Positions 38,201 to 53,200 of a DNA stretch of 64,000 nucleotides are shown here, piece by piece; positions within the stretch are counted from its first letter, which is position 1, and each line of letters begins with the position of its first letter. Under the pieces are notes generated by a model. The model was not told the origin of the DNA. It saw nothing but the letters and a program-made list of their open reading frames with translations, and did not search any database. A program made the translations under genes and the position numbers. Source of the DNA: Lingula anatina (Eukaryota; Brachiopoda; Lingulata; Lingulida; Lingulidae); the NCBI RefSeq assembly GCF_001039355.2, contig NW_019775303.1, positions 341,664-405,663 of the forward strand, written 5' to 3'.

Positions 38201-41200
38201 GGTCATTTTTGCAACTTAAAATATGAATGGAATAAGATTACTGGCTTTTATAGACTTTTGAGAAGATTAGAATATTTAGTTTCAATTCTGTTTATTTCTT
38301 AAAAGGAAATTCATGGACTGAAAAATTGAGCTATCACTGTACAATTTTTCAAATTGAACATCTCTCCTTATCAGTTTATCTTTCTAAAAATAAATGTGTA
38401 TGCCAAATTCCCTCTGAAGTTGTCTTGGGTCCCTTTCATTTACAACACTTTGTCACAGGATAAAATAAATGTGAATAAGTACAATAAAACAAGTGCTGAT
38501 AGCATCAAACAATCACAGAATTGTTCCCTGTCAGTCTCCATTTAAAGGAGCATGGACCATATCACGGAAGCGCAAAAGTTGACTTAATTGACCCAAAAGT
38601 CAACTGTCATTAGATCCACTTTATTCATGTTTTGGTATTCCTGTCCTTTTATCTTGGCGTCTTTTTCGGCTACATGAAAGGGCCTTAGTGATAAAATATA
38701 AATTCTTAACATTGTGATGTTGCTGGTGTTGAAAAGCTTTCCATCATATAGCATGTGTTTTGGACAAAGGTAAGTTGTATTAGCACACCTGAGTGAAGAG
38801 GGTCTCCATCCTGGCCTTGTCAATTTCAGCATTTGAAATATGATAGAATGTACAAGAAGACATTATAAATTTACCTGTATCCCCCTCTCACACTGATGCT
38901 TTGTTGCATGTATAACATTGCTGTATGGTGTGTGTTTGTCCATGTGTCATCATATCTGTGTACACATTTGTATATTTTTTGTGTGTGTGTGTTTGGGGGG
39001 AGGGTAATTTGGTTATATCAGCATCAAAGAGTAACATTTCTGTTCACAAAAACATATTGGCAGTAGTGCATGAAAATTATTTTTTAACTGAACATAAAGC
39101 ATTAAAAAACTTGAATGGGTAGTAGCTTGATACCAACTTGTTGCACTGTCAGGCCTACCCAACTACCAGACTCGGCACCGAAAGATCCTGAATTCACCGG
39201 TAGATCAGACCACACTACCCATTTTCAAGGTGTGTGTCAGATCGCATTACACAGTATCAGACGCGACACCGCTCTTGCCTAGTATGCGATGTGATAGTGA
39301 CGATTCTCAGCAGGGTTGAAAAGCATTGCATCACCACTCAAAATTTGTTCAGGGTATGATACTGTGTAATGCGATCTGACACACACCTTGAAAACGGGTA
39401 GTGTGGTCTGATCTACCGGTGAATTCAGGATCATTCGATGCCGAGTCTGGTAGTTGGGTAGGCCTGACTGTTACTGTATACATGTACATCATAATTTCTC
39501 CCCACTTTTTTTATAGCTGTTATATTTCAGTAATCTTAATACATTGTCTTGAACGTATGTAATAAATAAACATTCCAGGGTGCAGATGTGAAATTTTAAC
39601 TATCCCACTACTCCAAGGCATCTAGTCTTTATGGTCACCATTTATATACAGTTACTAGTAATACTAAGTGTATTTTTCAAAGCATTGATTTGTAAAGTTA
39701 ACAGTCTATGTCCATAACTCAATTGTGTTATCTGATATCTGTCTTTTTTAGGCTTTTCAAATTGCTTATGTGATAGTAAAAGCTGCCAACTCCCCCCGCC
39801 CAGCAAACTGGATCCTAGAGAGATCAGTGGATGGAATCACATTTACACCTTGGCAATACTTTGCTCTCAGTGATGGAGAGTGCTGGAATGCCTTTGGGGT
39901 CCCCCCTACAGTGGGAAGACCACGCTACAGGAGGGATGATGAAGTTATCTGTACTTCATTCTATTCCAGGCTGGATCCCATTGAGAATGGAGAGGTATTG
40001 TCTTCTTTGCAATGAAGTTTATTATTTATTTTTTAAAGACTCTTAAAGACTTTTTAAGAATTCTGACATATAAAGATGTCATTTGAAATCAGTTTGGTAT
40101 AGATTATGCCCTTTTGTTTGCTGCTCTTTTAGATTTCCTTTAATTGTGGTATAATTTTTGATAATCATAGGAGCTTGAGACACTCATTTTTTTAACCAAA
40201 TGGGATAGAATAACTGGGATGTTTGCTTTTATTATTGAAGAACTTAAAATACCAATTTTGAAAATTAAGAAAGTTTCAAATGTATGACTTAAGGAAAAAT
40301 GTTTTCATTTTGTATATTACTAAAAATTTTTAAAGCAGCATTTCTGTCTGTAGTTGCAAGTAACTTTCTTTAAAGTTGTTGACAGTATACACTTAAACTA
40401 TAGTTTATGTGGAGGGTGGCTTCTGTCTGTTGGTTGGCAGGACATTTTAAGAGAGAAGTGGACATTTTGTGAATTTTATTAGGCCCAGATGTTGACAGGG
40501 ATAGGGCAGGATAAAATCTGATGAAAGAGCTAGGATGATATAGATCATTGCAGAGATGCACACAAAAATGAATGTCCCTTTCCTAATAGCTTGGGCGTAG
40601 AGTAATTTCCTGAACTTTGATGCTCCTGGCTAACAAAAATAAGACCTGTTATTTATTGTTAAGCTAAACAGACAAATTTCAATGGAAGAATGCAAAGATA
40701 TCTGTGGCATCTGTCTGGATTTTATGTTGTTGTAAAACACTGTCAAATTTTTTTAATTTCACTATATAAATGATAACAGTCATAAAGGACAATTTTTGTT
40801 AGTTTTTAACAAGAATATTAAATATTATTTTCAGATCCACACCTCATTGGTAAATGGGCGCCCAGGAGCTGTGAATGGACCAAGTGACTTATTACTGGTA
40901 ATTATACCATTTGTAAAAATCTAGTTCTTAAAATCTAAATTTAAAACATTTCAAACATAGGTGCTTAAAACACTTAGCACTGCAGACAAGATATCTGGGT
41001 GGCATATTACAGTTTTTACTCTCAAATTTCATATTCCATATAGATTTTGAGTTATTCTAAAAAAGATTTCTCATTTTTGCATGAACCCCTTTTACTTTCC
41101 AGAACTTTTCAATAAACTTTCAAGGCATGTATTTATTACCTTTTTTTTCCAAAAAAGTATTTTGGGTATCATAAATTATCTTCTTTTATTTTTCAAATTT

Positions 41201-44200
41201 TGTGAGCTATTAGTATTACCTATGTCCACCTGGCAAACATTATAGGTGTCAAGAGAGGTGATGACCCACATGTTAACTGTGACCTGTTAACTTCAACAAC
41301 AAAGTTTTAATGGGAACAACAAGGCAGAAGCATTGGCTATCATAGATGGTTTGAATCCATCTGGTCAACTAACATGGTCATTTTCACTCGTGCCAATCAG
41401 AGGGCAACATGTTGTCAAGAAACATGTTTATTATGTTACTGTGCCTAAGTACTTAATCAGCAATTTCCTTTGATATAGTGTATGTGCAGGTTAATTAAGT
41501 TTTTTTTGTTTATTATTAATATAAATCAAATTATTTGGACATTTATGAAAATGGCAGTGTAGGCAATTTTACTGACAATTTTGTTCTGGTAATGATGAAA
41601 TTTGATGAGAATTTGGGCACATCAGATGCAAATATGAGTGATCAAAATTCCAGACATCAGACACAAGACACATAAAGACTTAAAGTATTTACAATTTAGG
41701 TGAGGGACTATTACTTAAGTGATTGGGTGGTACTTTCTTGCTAATTCAAACCTGACATGTCAGTTTGTGTTAAGTATCGCCTCATTGAGCGCATGCAAAG
41801 TTTAGCCTTTATATTCAATTCTTTTGATTAAAAGTTAAAAGCTATGAAAAATGTTAAAGATTCAGGATTGAAGAATAATTCCAAATATTCCAAATTGGGT
41901 GAATATATCTTTATACTTGCAAAAGAAAATGTCTTTGTGTGAAATTGATGATATATATTCCAAGCCTTTTTTTATGTACAGACACAGATGTGTCTGTACA
42001 TATTGCCATCACCTGCGTCTGTCGTCGCCGATGGTGATGCCGATGCCGATGCCGTGCACTTTCCTTGTAAACACGATAAGTGGAGGGCAGTTTTACTTTT
42101 TGGCTTTATATATTTACAGAGCTGATGAATATTCATAAAACGCAGGTCAAGTTCGAAAATCAGCATGATCGGGCCATTATTGTAGAAGTTATGCTGTTTT
42201 TTCACTTTTCAGCATATATGCAACACTGTAAACACATTCCAAGGAAAACTGATAGGCCTGTTGTCATGAAACTCACAGGAGTAATCTATCTTACTAAAAC
42301 GCAGGTCAAGTTAGAAAATCGGCATGATCAGGCCACTATTTTAGTAGTTATGCTTTTTTTTTCACTATTCAGCATATATGCAACACTGTAAACACAATAT
42401 AAGAAAAAGAGNACCTGTCTGTCGTCCCCGTCATTGGCGTCGCCGTGCACTTTCATTGTAAACAGGATAAGTGGAAGGCAGTTTTACTTTTTGGCTTTAT
42501 ATTTACAGAGCTGATGAATATTCATAAAACGCAGGTCAAGTTCGAAAATCAGCATGATCGGGTCATTATTGTAGAAGTTATGCTTTATTTTTCACTTTTC
42601 AGCATATATGCAACACTGTAAACACATTCCAAGGAAAACCGATAGGCCTGTTGTCATGAAACTCACAGGAGTAATCTATCTTACTAAAACGCAGGTCAAG
42701 TCAGAAAATCGGCATGATCAGGCCACTATTTTAGTAGTTATGCTTTTTTTTCACTTTTCAGCATAAATGCAACACTGTAAACACAATATAAGAAAAACAG
42801 ATAGGCCAATTGTCATTAACTCACAGGAGTGGTCAATCCCTCTAAAACGCAGGTTGAGTTAAAAGATCAGCATAATCGGGCCATTATTTTAGAAGTTATG
42901 TTGTTTTTTCACATTTTCTCAGATTCAATTCTTAGGCATGTTAACAGTTTCATTATTTAATTAATAAGATATTAAAAGTGTTTGTTTTACATTTCATGCA
43001 TCTTTACAACATTGTTAGTTGATTTTGTAAAAATGATGGTTAATTTGTTATCGTGTATTGTGTAATAAAGTTTCAAAAATGAAAATAAACTCATATCATT
43101 GCAGTTTGTCAGATTCAATCATTCATTCATTCACTATGTTCAGAATCTCAGAATGGAAGAAATTGGACATTTAACACTGCTCTATTGATATTTTCCCATC
43201 TCATCAATTTTTTTAGTTGATCATATAAAAATGGCAGTAAACTGTTAATTTTGTTTTATGTTAAAAATTGTTAAAAATGGAAAAAAAAAACATTTCAGAA
43301 CAGTGCTGTCTTGTTTACATTTTGGCATTTTCAAGTTGTGACTTTGAAGTTCCATGGGCCTGAAGACCTTTGCTAGTCACATTTTCTGAATATCCATGAT
43401 ACTAATATTTTATTATTAAAAATTGATGGTCATTATGCTGTTAAACATTATGTAATATTGCATCAAAATTTGAAAAAAAACTATTTTGGGCACTGCTCCC
43501 ATGATGACCATTTAAGAAAAACCATGTCACTTACTGTTCTCAAACAGTACAGTAAATATATATAGATGTGTCTGTACATATTGCCATCACCTGCGTCTGT
43601 CGTCGCCGTCATCGCCGTCGCTGGCGCCGTGCACTTTCATTGTAAACACGATAAGTGGAAGGCAGTTTTACTTTTTGGCTTTATATTTACAGAGCTGATG
43701 AATATTCATAAAACGCAGGTCAAGTTCGAAAATCAGCATGATCGGGCCATTATTGTAGAAGTTATGCTGTTTTTTCACTTTTCAGCATATATGCAACACT
43801 GTAAACACATTTCAAGGAAAACCGATAGGCCTGTTGTCATGAAACTCACAGGAGTAATCAATCTTACTAAAACGCAGGTCAAGTTCGAAAATCGGCATGA
43901 TCGGGCCACTATTTTAGTAGTTATGCTGTTTTTTCACTTTTCAGCATATATGCAACACTGTAAACACAATATAAGAAAAACAGATAGGCCAATTGTCATT
44001 AAACTCACAGGAGTGGTCAATCCTGCTAAAACGCAGGTTGAGTTCAAAAATCAGCATAATCGGGCCATTATTTTAAAGAAATGCAGTTTTTTCACATTTC
44101 CTCAGATTTAATTCTTAGGCATGTAAACAGTTTCATTATTGAACTAATAAGATACGTAAAAGTGTTTGTTTGGCATTTCCTGCAATTTTACAACATTATT

Positions 44201-47200
44201 AGTTGATTATGTAAAAATGATGGTAAACTTGTTATCGTGTATTGTGTAATAAAGTTTCAAAAATGGAAATAAACTCATATCATTGCAGTTTGTCAGATTC
44301 AATCATTCACTATGTTCAGAATCTCAGAATGGAAGAAATTGGACATTTAACACTGCTCTATTGATATTTTTCCCATCTCATCAATTTTCTTAGTTGATCA
44401 TATAAAAATGGCAGTAAACTGTTAATTTTGTTTTATGTTAAAAAATGTTAAAAATGGAAAAAAAAACCATTGCAGAACAGTGCTGTCTTGTTTACATTTT
44501 GGCATTTTCAAGGTGTGACTTTGAAGTTCCATGTGCCTGAAGCCTTATGCTTGTTACAAATTTTACTTACGTTGGTATTACCTGTTGAGCATAATTAAAA
44601 TTTGATGTTGAATTTGCAGTTAAGCATAAGGTACTTTTGCACCAGATTTGACAGTAGCCTATTTTTGTGCATTGTTATTTCCTGCTTTTTGTCTGTACAT
44701 TTGACAACTTTGCTGCCTTGTTTAGAATATAATTTAATGTCGAAAATGTTTTTATAAGAACTAGACCTTTAACAATATGTATTATCCAACTGTTATTATT
44801 AATTAACATATTGTTATGTACAAAGCATAAGCTGCAGTATCAATGTACAGTAGCATTAACTGGGTAGAGATTATGAATGAAATAAAAGTTTAAATATTGA
44901 AACATCTTTTATTTATATTTGGAAAAAATACAAAAATAAACAAAGTTTGCTACATAAGTTTGGAATTTGGCCAAATCATCTTTATTATTACCTGTCACAT
45001 ATAATGAATAAGACATACACAGATTTTGTAAGCTAGAATGCATAATTATTTTCATACTTATTAATGCTCTCTTCATAAATAAGCCTTCCATTCAAGCATT
45101 CACAAACTTTCACATTGTGCAGTACACATTTAAGTATGGTAACATTTTTGAGAGAGAGTTATTAACAGCCGGGCTATCATGTTAAGAGTCTGATGTACAT
45201 GCAGACCCATGAGCATTGCAGATCAACAAATTATCCCCCTCTCTGTCAGTGTGTTGACTCATGTGAGCTGACACAAAAGTCTCAATGCAAAGGGATGTGT
45301 CATAAGAAGGGACTAACCCGACTTACACAAACATAAATTGTTTCATCGGTAAGATATTCACACATACTTTTCCAAGATGTGCAGGGAATAAATAGAAAGG
45401 TAAAAATATTTCTTAAAAAATACAGGCATGGCTTCCCTGCATGAATTCTAAATGATGGCTGAGTGGAGAATTGAATACAGGCACAAGTGTTCACTCAATC
45501 CATTTTGTAGGTCTTAAAAGAAATGACATACAGTCATTTGCCAAATGCAGAATTTTATGCTGTAACAAAGTCTCAAAACTCTGCAACTGGTGATCTTACA
45601 AAATCTGACCACACTGGTTTAAAATCATGTTGAAGTCACAATATGCCACCAGTACGTACCATATTCCATAATACATTTGATGCCATTTAGATTTAAGAAG
45701 TAAATGCTGGACCAAAATGGTTTCTTCTCAATATCTGGCATATGACTTAGGTTTGGGAGGAAAGACCACCTTGACTTCCAATCTGTCTGCATTATAGCAT
45801 AAATGCCACTGCTAGATGGTTTGAAGTCAACAGATTATGCTTTTGTCACAGTGGCAAGATGAGTTCACTGAATATATCCTGTAAGCAGCACTTGAAAGTC
45901 AGGAAAAGCAAGGAGTTATAACAGAAGGAGATTACACGCGTGGGGGTGGAGCCCGTATTACGGTCTCTCATTGGTCGGAATGAATAGAACCCAGAGAACA
46001 ATGGGTTCCTATCTCTGTTACGCTTTCTGTTACTCTCGTTTAAGTCTCGTTTGTCAGAATAGGTGCCTTCGTCTGTCGTTTGGAGAGGACACAAACAGAA
46101 ACGCAGTCAAACGTTTCTTAAAACGAGAGAATTACAGAGTGCAGAGGATATAACGTTGGATAAAGTTATCAAAAAACAGGTAAGTGCTTTTAAATGCATA
46201 TAACTACTCGAAATATGAAGATAAATTGCAACTTTTATGCCGTGGGGTCTCACTGTATAAGTGTCCAGCTCCACGTCGATCTCGCGAGATGGTGTGTGGA
46301 GAATAAATATTGCACGAAAAATATTTCCCACTCATAACAAGTGCTTATAAATATAGTATTAGATGAAAAAAGTTTGGTCGTTATACAGTTGCAATTATTT
46401 AGTTATTTGTGGCAATAGCATAGAATAAAACTTAGGTGCACTTTCAGTAGCCGAATAACAAGCAGATGCATAAGCCGCCATCTTGTTTATGTTTCGAAAA
46501 AAAATAACTCCAAAAGACATTTTCCTCCTACTTTTTGATACTTGTGTCACATGACAGTCATAAAATTTAACTAAGTGGTGTGTGTGCAATACATTTTCTT
46601 GAGCAGTATTGTTGGTTTTTTCGATTTTACATGTGGTCTGGCTTGAATACGACAAGGGGCAATTGTCACGAGTCCAGAAAAAAGTGTTACGCTTGTTACG
46701 GCCAAAAGCCTGAACGTTTTTTGCACTTTTAAAATGCATGATTATAAAAGATTTTGGTGCGTTTAGATTCTTGAACATCTTGGTCGTGGCTTGGTATATA
46801 TTGCATGGGTATTGCTCCAATATTTCTTTAAAAAAATAATCTGTTTTGTTCAGAATACCAATTTTTTACTTTAGTGTTATGGGTAAATGTACCATTTTTG
46901 CCTTTACCTTTTTCGTGTTTAAAACTAATAAGACTTATCATGACAGTTGGTCATCATTTTTCTTCTCACCATGGTGGGTGGCTTTAATTTGGAGTGGTAA
47001 CTTTGTTGTTAAAGTAAGGTGCTCAGTTATTTTCACTGGAAAAGTTTTGCCTCCACTCAGCATTTTCCATCATGGCGGTCTAACGGGAAGTTTGACTTCA
47101 CAGTGTCTTTGGTATAGTTATTTATTCTTCTTTTTACATATATGTGTTTTAATTCATATTAAACCTTTGAAAAAAGAACACACATGATTCCTGGTGCTTC

Positions 47201-50200
47201 TTAATTTAAGGTCTTAAGGTTTTAAGTTCACCTAGGCTCCACCAATTACTTTACCTGTTATCTCACTACACATCTCTCTTTGAGTCAAGGTGTGTATACG
47301 TAAGACACACCTCATTGTGTAAGACACCTCTATAATTAAGGGGTACTTGCTTCTCTACTTTAATTATACTTCACTACTTTGGCATGTTATGTGGCAAGCT
47401 TGGGTGTTTCAGTTCATTTTAAGAAAGAAGCTTTGCCTTGGTGGTTATATATACAAAAGAATAGAACTCTGTTTTAATAGAAAGGTTTATTAAAAGGTTT
47501 ATTCATTACTTGAAAGGAAATATTTCATCTTGCAGTGTTGAAACAGAAATTCTCTCAAAATTGATAATGAATTTTACATGCATATCTTAACACTACTCGA
47601 GTTTTTTTTTCTATTATAGATGTGGGAGAAAGCTGCATTGAATATATGAATTATGGTCAGGCTGGAAAAAAATTTAAAAATGTCAATTAAAAAAGGAGGT
47701 CAGCGTGTGTGGGGTAAGTTACTTTTGTCATAGTGCCTACGATGCATTAAACATTCACTAACAACAGTACCCTTTTTAAATTTTTTTCAAAATACAACAA
47801 CCTTGGGCCTTTTCCTTTTAGCAACCAGCCTCTCTGAAATCCCCTTTTTGTCCTGTCAGAAGANATAAGAATTTGATGTTGAATTTGCAGTTTAACATAA
47901 TGTACTTTTGCATCAGAATTGACAGTAGCCTATTTTGTTATTTCCTGCTTTTTGTCTGTACATTTGACAGCTTTGCTGCCTTGTTTTGATAATTTGCCAT
48001 AACTTGTTCTATGAATAGACTGATCTTTATCTTTACTCATGTCTATCATGAAATGTGGTTGATGGGTTATCTTTTACATGCAAGATAGGAAACCGAACAT
48101 TTTCATCTCAAGTTAATTCTGGACTCTAATTTTTGTACTATGTCCATCATGCTGAGTAAAAAAAGAAAGTTTTGTTTGTATTAGATTGGTTTAAAGGTTT
48201 ATCAAGGCACAAAAATTTAAACCACTTAACCTTTGTCTCACTTCCTTTTGGTAAACTGGTCTTTTGCTCCCTGATAATGTTTTACTAAAGTAATAAACAA
48301 AATTCAAGGATAACTTGGATTTTGTAAAGATCACCCAGGAAAGAATTCAGAATGAACTTGCTCAGTAAAAAAAAAAGTAGAGAAATAAACAGAACACAGG
48401 AATACAATAATAGTATAAGAAAAGCCTCAAAGCTTCAAGCATTAGAAAAGAAGTAATCTTTATAAAAACAATTTAGAAAAAATAAACAATCTTGTGGGAT
48501 AAGCCTATTTTGTAAAGAAAGTTGCCAATTTCACAAGCTCCAAGAATGATTCATTCTGTGAAACAGCTAATTAAGAGAAGAGCACGGAATGGAGAAAAGA
48601 GTTTAGTATAAATTCCTGTCAGTTAGAAAAGTTTTTTCAAACTGTTTAGAAATCTTGCAATCTCACAGGAACTTCTTCCTGTTGCTTTCCCAATTTAACC
48701 CTTCTTACTGTTTATTTGTAGGAATTCACCACTGCCCGTTTCTTGCGCCTAAGACTGCAGAAGATTAGAACATTGAATGCTGACCTGATGACTATTAGAA
48801 CAAGCAACCCAGACAAAATAGATAAAGCTGTCACTAGGAGGGTAAGTGTATGGAGCAGTTATAATGGGATATAACCAATCATTAATTTTTTCAAGGCAAT
48901 TGAACTTTTTGAGGCACTAGCTGGGATGGACTGATTGCTATGTCTCGTTCTCCCCTGTTGTCCTTTCTTTGCACTTAACTGCCAAATAATAGTACATAAA
49001 AACTGCTTCATCTTGTTTGTTCAAGCTCAGGTATAATAAATCTAAAATTTTATGAAACTGAGAGCATAGTAACTTTATCCCCAGAATAAGCAGTGCAGCA
49101 TATCCACAGGAACAAATGGCAGGTTAAAGGTTAGGTTTCTGGAATGTTGTTTCAACCTGTGTGGACATTAAGGGATATGTCATCTCACGTTAGTGGAAAT
49201 GTCATCTCAAGATGGACAATGAATATCTCACAAAAGAAGTTATCATTGCACTTAAACTTGTCTCTTAGTGGTGTTCAGTAAAGGACAATCTACACAATAG
49301 ATAAAAAAGAATCAGTGTCAAGTGACCAGCAAGCAGTGTCCAGTGGCTGCTAAATGATATCTAATGACCAGCACCTAAAGTGGCATGGCATTAAAGAATT
49401 GAATCATTTTGTTAAAAATTTTCCACTTTTTCTCTTCTCTATATTGTAAGAGACATTGTTCTGAAAGACACGCAAGAAAAAGACGTTAGAGATGATTCAG
49501 ATAATTTTAATGAGTTTTAAAAGAACATATTTGCCATCTTCCACTTATCAATCTTAAATGAGATGGACTGAAAAGAACATCCCCTGAGGCAGTTGTTTTA
49601 AAGAGGACCCAGATGGTGATATGAGAAGATAATTAGCCTGGATAATATGATGCTGGACTTACAAGATCCCTTATTGATTTGTTATGAAAGAAAACAATAT
49701 TTGATTGGTATTTCAATGCTGGTATTGTATTTGAAATTGGAGGAGGTACACTGTAGATAGTTTGATTGACACTTTGTTGCTGCATTAGAAAAAGAAAGTA
49801 ATGGTGATGTTGTTCACTACAGTAATATCTGACCATTCTGTGTATGTGTCATCTCCAATATGACAGCTCTTTCTTTCACATTTCTTTTCCAGTGCAGGCA
49901 ACAAGTTGAAATAATTGCAGATTTATTTAATGTTTTTGTTGTGATTATTTGAAATCAAATTTATAGGGGGAAAATAATTTAAAGGGAAAATGATATTACA
50001 GTGGTCTAGTACTGTAAAGAAATTTATAAAGAAATGGCAGAAGAAGAGAAATGAAATAATCTAGCAAGTGACTGCCATGAAAGAATCCTAATAGCTGTTT
50101 GAATATACACAGCACGAAGAAGATTCAGTAGATACAAGAATGACTCATGATTGCAAATCATAATTTTGTCAGGAAAAAATATATTAGCAGTTAGACATCA

Positions 50201-53200
50201 AAGGAGCTGACAGTAATACTAGGCATGGGGACAGCTGTGATCTGGCCAGACACGGAGACAGAATGTGTTGTACTGTCTGTGACCAGGGTCAGGAGGTTAG
50301 CTTTGTTGTGGCCCTGGTCCACTTCCAGTGGTCAATAGTGACCAGGTTCAGCTGGTTTTAGATGTCCGGTCAGGTACTATCATATGATCACCTGGACGTA
50401 AACTGTCCATGTTGAATTGTAGATGGTATTTTGCTTGCATGTATAAGTAGAGGGTTAGTGAACTTGTTGTCATGGTATGACACAAAGAGAAGGTTTGCCA
50501 TTAACAGTGTAAAAAAAGGAAACATCGACAATAACAGTGATAAGGTCGTATTTGTAGCCAAGTCCTTATATACTATTCAGCCACCAGCTAATGCCCATAG
50601 TATGTCCACCAAATTTATGCCTTTTTTTGGTTAAGGTGCTAAACAAAATCCCGGTCCAAATTAATACTTTGAAACCTTCTGCAAAATTCTATATTTGCAT
50701 CATTGTTTATACAGACTACATGCATTTTGTTTAGATATAATGTACATATGTATCTCGCCCTTCCTTTTCAGTATTTCTATTCCATCAAAGATATTTCTAT
50801 TGGAGGACAGTGTAAATGCTATGGGCATGCCAGCAGTTGTCCAAGGAGTCCTGACACAGGGGTAAGGACAGTTGTAAAGTTTTTACTATTTTTAATTTAA
50901 TGCAAATTTATAAATATTCAACGGCAGCATATAGTTTTTTGTAGTACGAAAGGACTGTATGCAAAGCTGTATGAGAAATGTAAAAAAATGGGTGTTGTAG
51001 AAACATATTCTATTTTGCTTTTTTTTAGAACAGAAGATTAGTTATTTTAAGTCAGTTAAAGTTAAAGAACAGATTAGTTATTTTAAGTCAGTAGAACTAT
51101 ATCACACAAGTAAAACAATATTTATGACAATTTCATTCATGTGTTATTTTGATCATTAGGGCATGATTTGTTGTGCACTGTTATATTAATTGACTTCGTT
51201 GAATTCCAGAAACTGATGTGTGTCTGTGAGGACAACACATGTGGGAAGAACTGTGAGAAATGTTGTCCAAAATTCAACCAGCAGCCATACAAACCTGGCA
51301 CCTACAGGCAGAGGTCACTTTGTGAGGGTGAGATTTGCTGAGAATGTCTCATCCATATGTTCAAATAGAATTCAGGTTGAAGTACCCAGAATGGTTGTCG
51401 AGAGTAACCATGTAGTTTAATATTCTCTTTTTATTTTAATGATTTCAGAATGTCAGTGTTTTGGTCATTCTGATGAATGCTATTACAACCAGACTGTTGC
51501 TGACAACAGGCAGAGTCAGAACATAGCAGGGGAGAAGAATGGTGGAGGGGTCTGTATGAACTGCAGGGTAAGTTGAATGAGCTGTCTTGCTTCATTTTGT
51601 ACTGGTAAGTAGTTTACTTGCAGTAACCACTTAGTGACTTTGAATGTTATGTACAGTACAGGTATGAAAAAAGACTAGTAGTTTGATAACTTTTGTCGAA
51701 CAATCTGTCAATAAAAATATTTTGTTTTCTAAGACATTGGTAGATGAAATAAGATCACTGATACAACACAATACTTTGTAATGAAAAGTTGAAAATTCAC
51801 CATTACCTTTACCCTTCATGCATTTTTTCCTTAGATTTGTTGCATTACATCTTTTCTTAACTACAACAGGATAATCTGTATTAAATATGTTGTAAAATCA
51901 TTAGGACCATACAACAGGAGTGAACTGTGAGCAGTGTGAAGCTGGTTATTACAGGACCACTGATGATCCCCGTGAACCCTGTCAGCCATGTCAGTGTAGC
52001 CAGCTGGGGTCTACAGGAACCTGTGTACAGGATAATTCTAGAAGAGGAGAGGGATTGGTGAGAATTAAAATATCATGAACATAACATGTACAGAGTGTTT
52101 TGTACAGAAAGCAGTAAGGAAAAATAGCAAAAATACTAATATCTCAATGAGTATAATGTTTAAAATGGAAATTTATGTACTTGTGCCCCCCCCCCCCAAA
52201 AAAAAAGGGCTTCTTTTTAGATAATTAAAAAAAATGTTGCTTTAAAGTTTTCTTAATCTATTCAGATGCCTGGTGATTGTATCTGCCGTGTTGGTTTTGG
52301 TGGCAGGAACTGTGACCGCTGTGCATCAGGATACAAGAACTTTCCCTCATGTATTCCATGTCCCTGCAGTCGGGCAGGCAGTCGTAATGTGGACACCTGT
52401 CAGGGAGACTGTATTTGTAAGGTAGGTGTCATCAGTAAGCAAGGGGATATTCAGCAGATGACAGTGCAGATGTGTGTGCTAAGTTGTTTTTTAAAGGTTG
52501 ATACTGCATGGCACAGAGAAGATCACTGTGGTGTGGGTATGTGTGAGTGCCCATTTTTTTTCCAGAACAGTGTGACAAGAAATGCAAATAAATTTTTTTT
52601 TCAGCAGTATATTGAACACGCTTAAGTGTAAATATGTAGATCATTTGTGAAAATAAAAAAATAAAACATTTTTTATAAAATAACCACTTTTTTTTTCAGC
52701 CTAATGTAGTTGGAGAGAACTGTGACCAGTGTAAACCTGGATTCTTCAACATGGAGGCCAGCAATCCTGCAGGCTGCATGCAGTGTTTCTGCTTTGGTAT
52801 CTCACAGAACTGTCGAAGTGCTGGATGGGGACAGTCACAAGTAAGTGTCTTATGTTGGGGGCTGTTTTAGAAAAAAATAACACCAAGTTCAAATCTCTTA
52901 CCCTTACCCAACTCGTCTTTCAATGAATTTTTGTTTCAAAAGAGCAGGGACGTTGAAGTCTCTATCACCATCTTAACAATTATGTATATAAATACTCAGC
53001 CCCACCACTACCTAAATAGTTGACAGATGTGCTGTTGAATAGGATGAAGGACAAGTAGAACCCTCAGTTAAGCAACATAAAACAGGAAGAAATAACTAGA
53101 AATGGCTTTTAGGAAGAGTGTCCTCACTTCTGTCCTCTTCCCTGAAATTGACCATGAAGTGACATGACATGACCAAGCTAAAACATATCAATAGAGAAAT

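Larger units (their letters stand above)
28884..39751 (+). other. Laminin intron 2 (10.9 kb)
   Basis: It splits the LN domain. It contains the fold-back element at 30131-30432, two adjacent MITE copies at 36664-37150, the palindromic element at 39150-39466, and G/T homopolymer runs near 31435 and 35340. No other exon seen. Confidence 0.7.
40898..48721 (+). other. Laminin intron 4 (7.8 kb)
   Basis: It contains the ~159-bp repeat array region (41984-44730), two n bases (42412, 47864) and a promoter-like plus exon-like segment at 45930-47713. Confidence 0.7.

Noticed and set aside
43566-44111. 181-codon ORF with internal repeats
   Set aside because: It is generated by ~159-bp tandem units (159 is divisible by 3) and starts in the repeat's head; no evidence of a protein.
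46395-46820. 141-codon minus ORF
   Set aside because: No recognisable domain; not linked to splice sites or a promoter on that strand.
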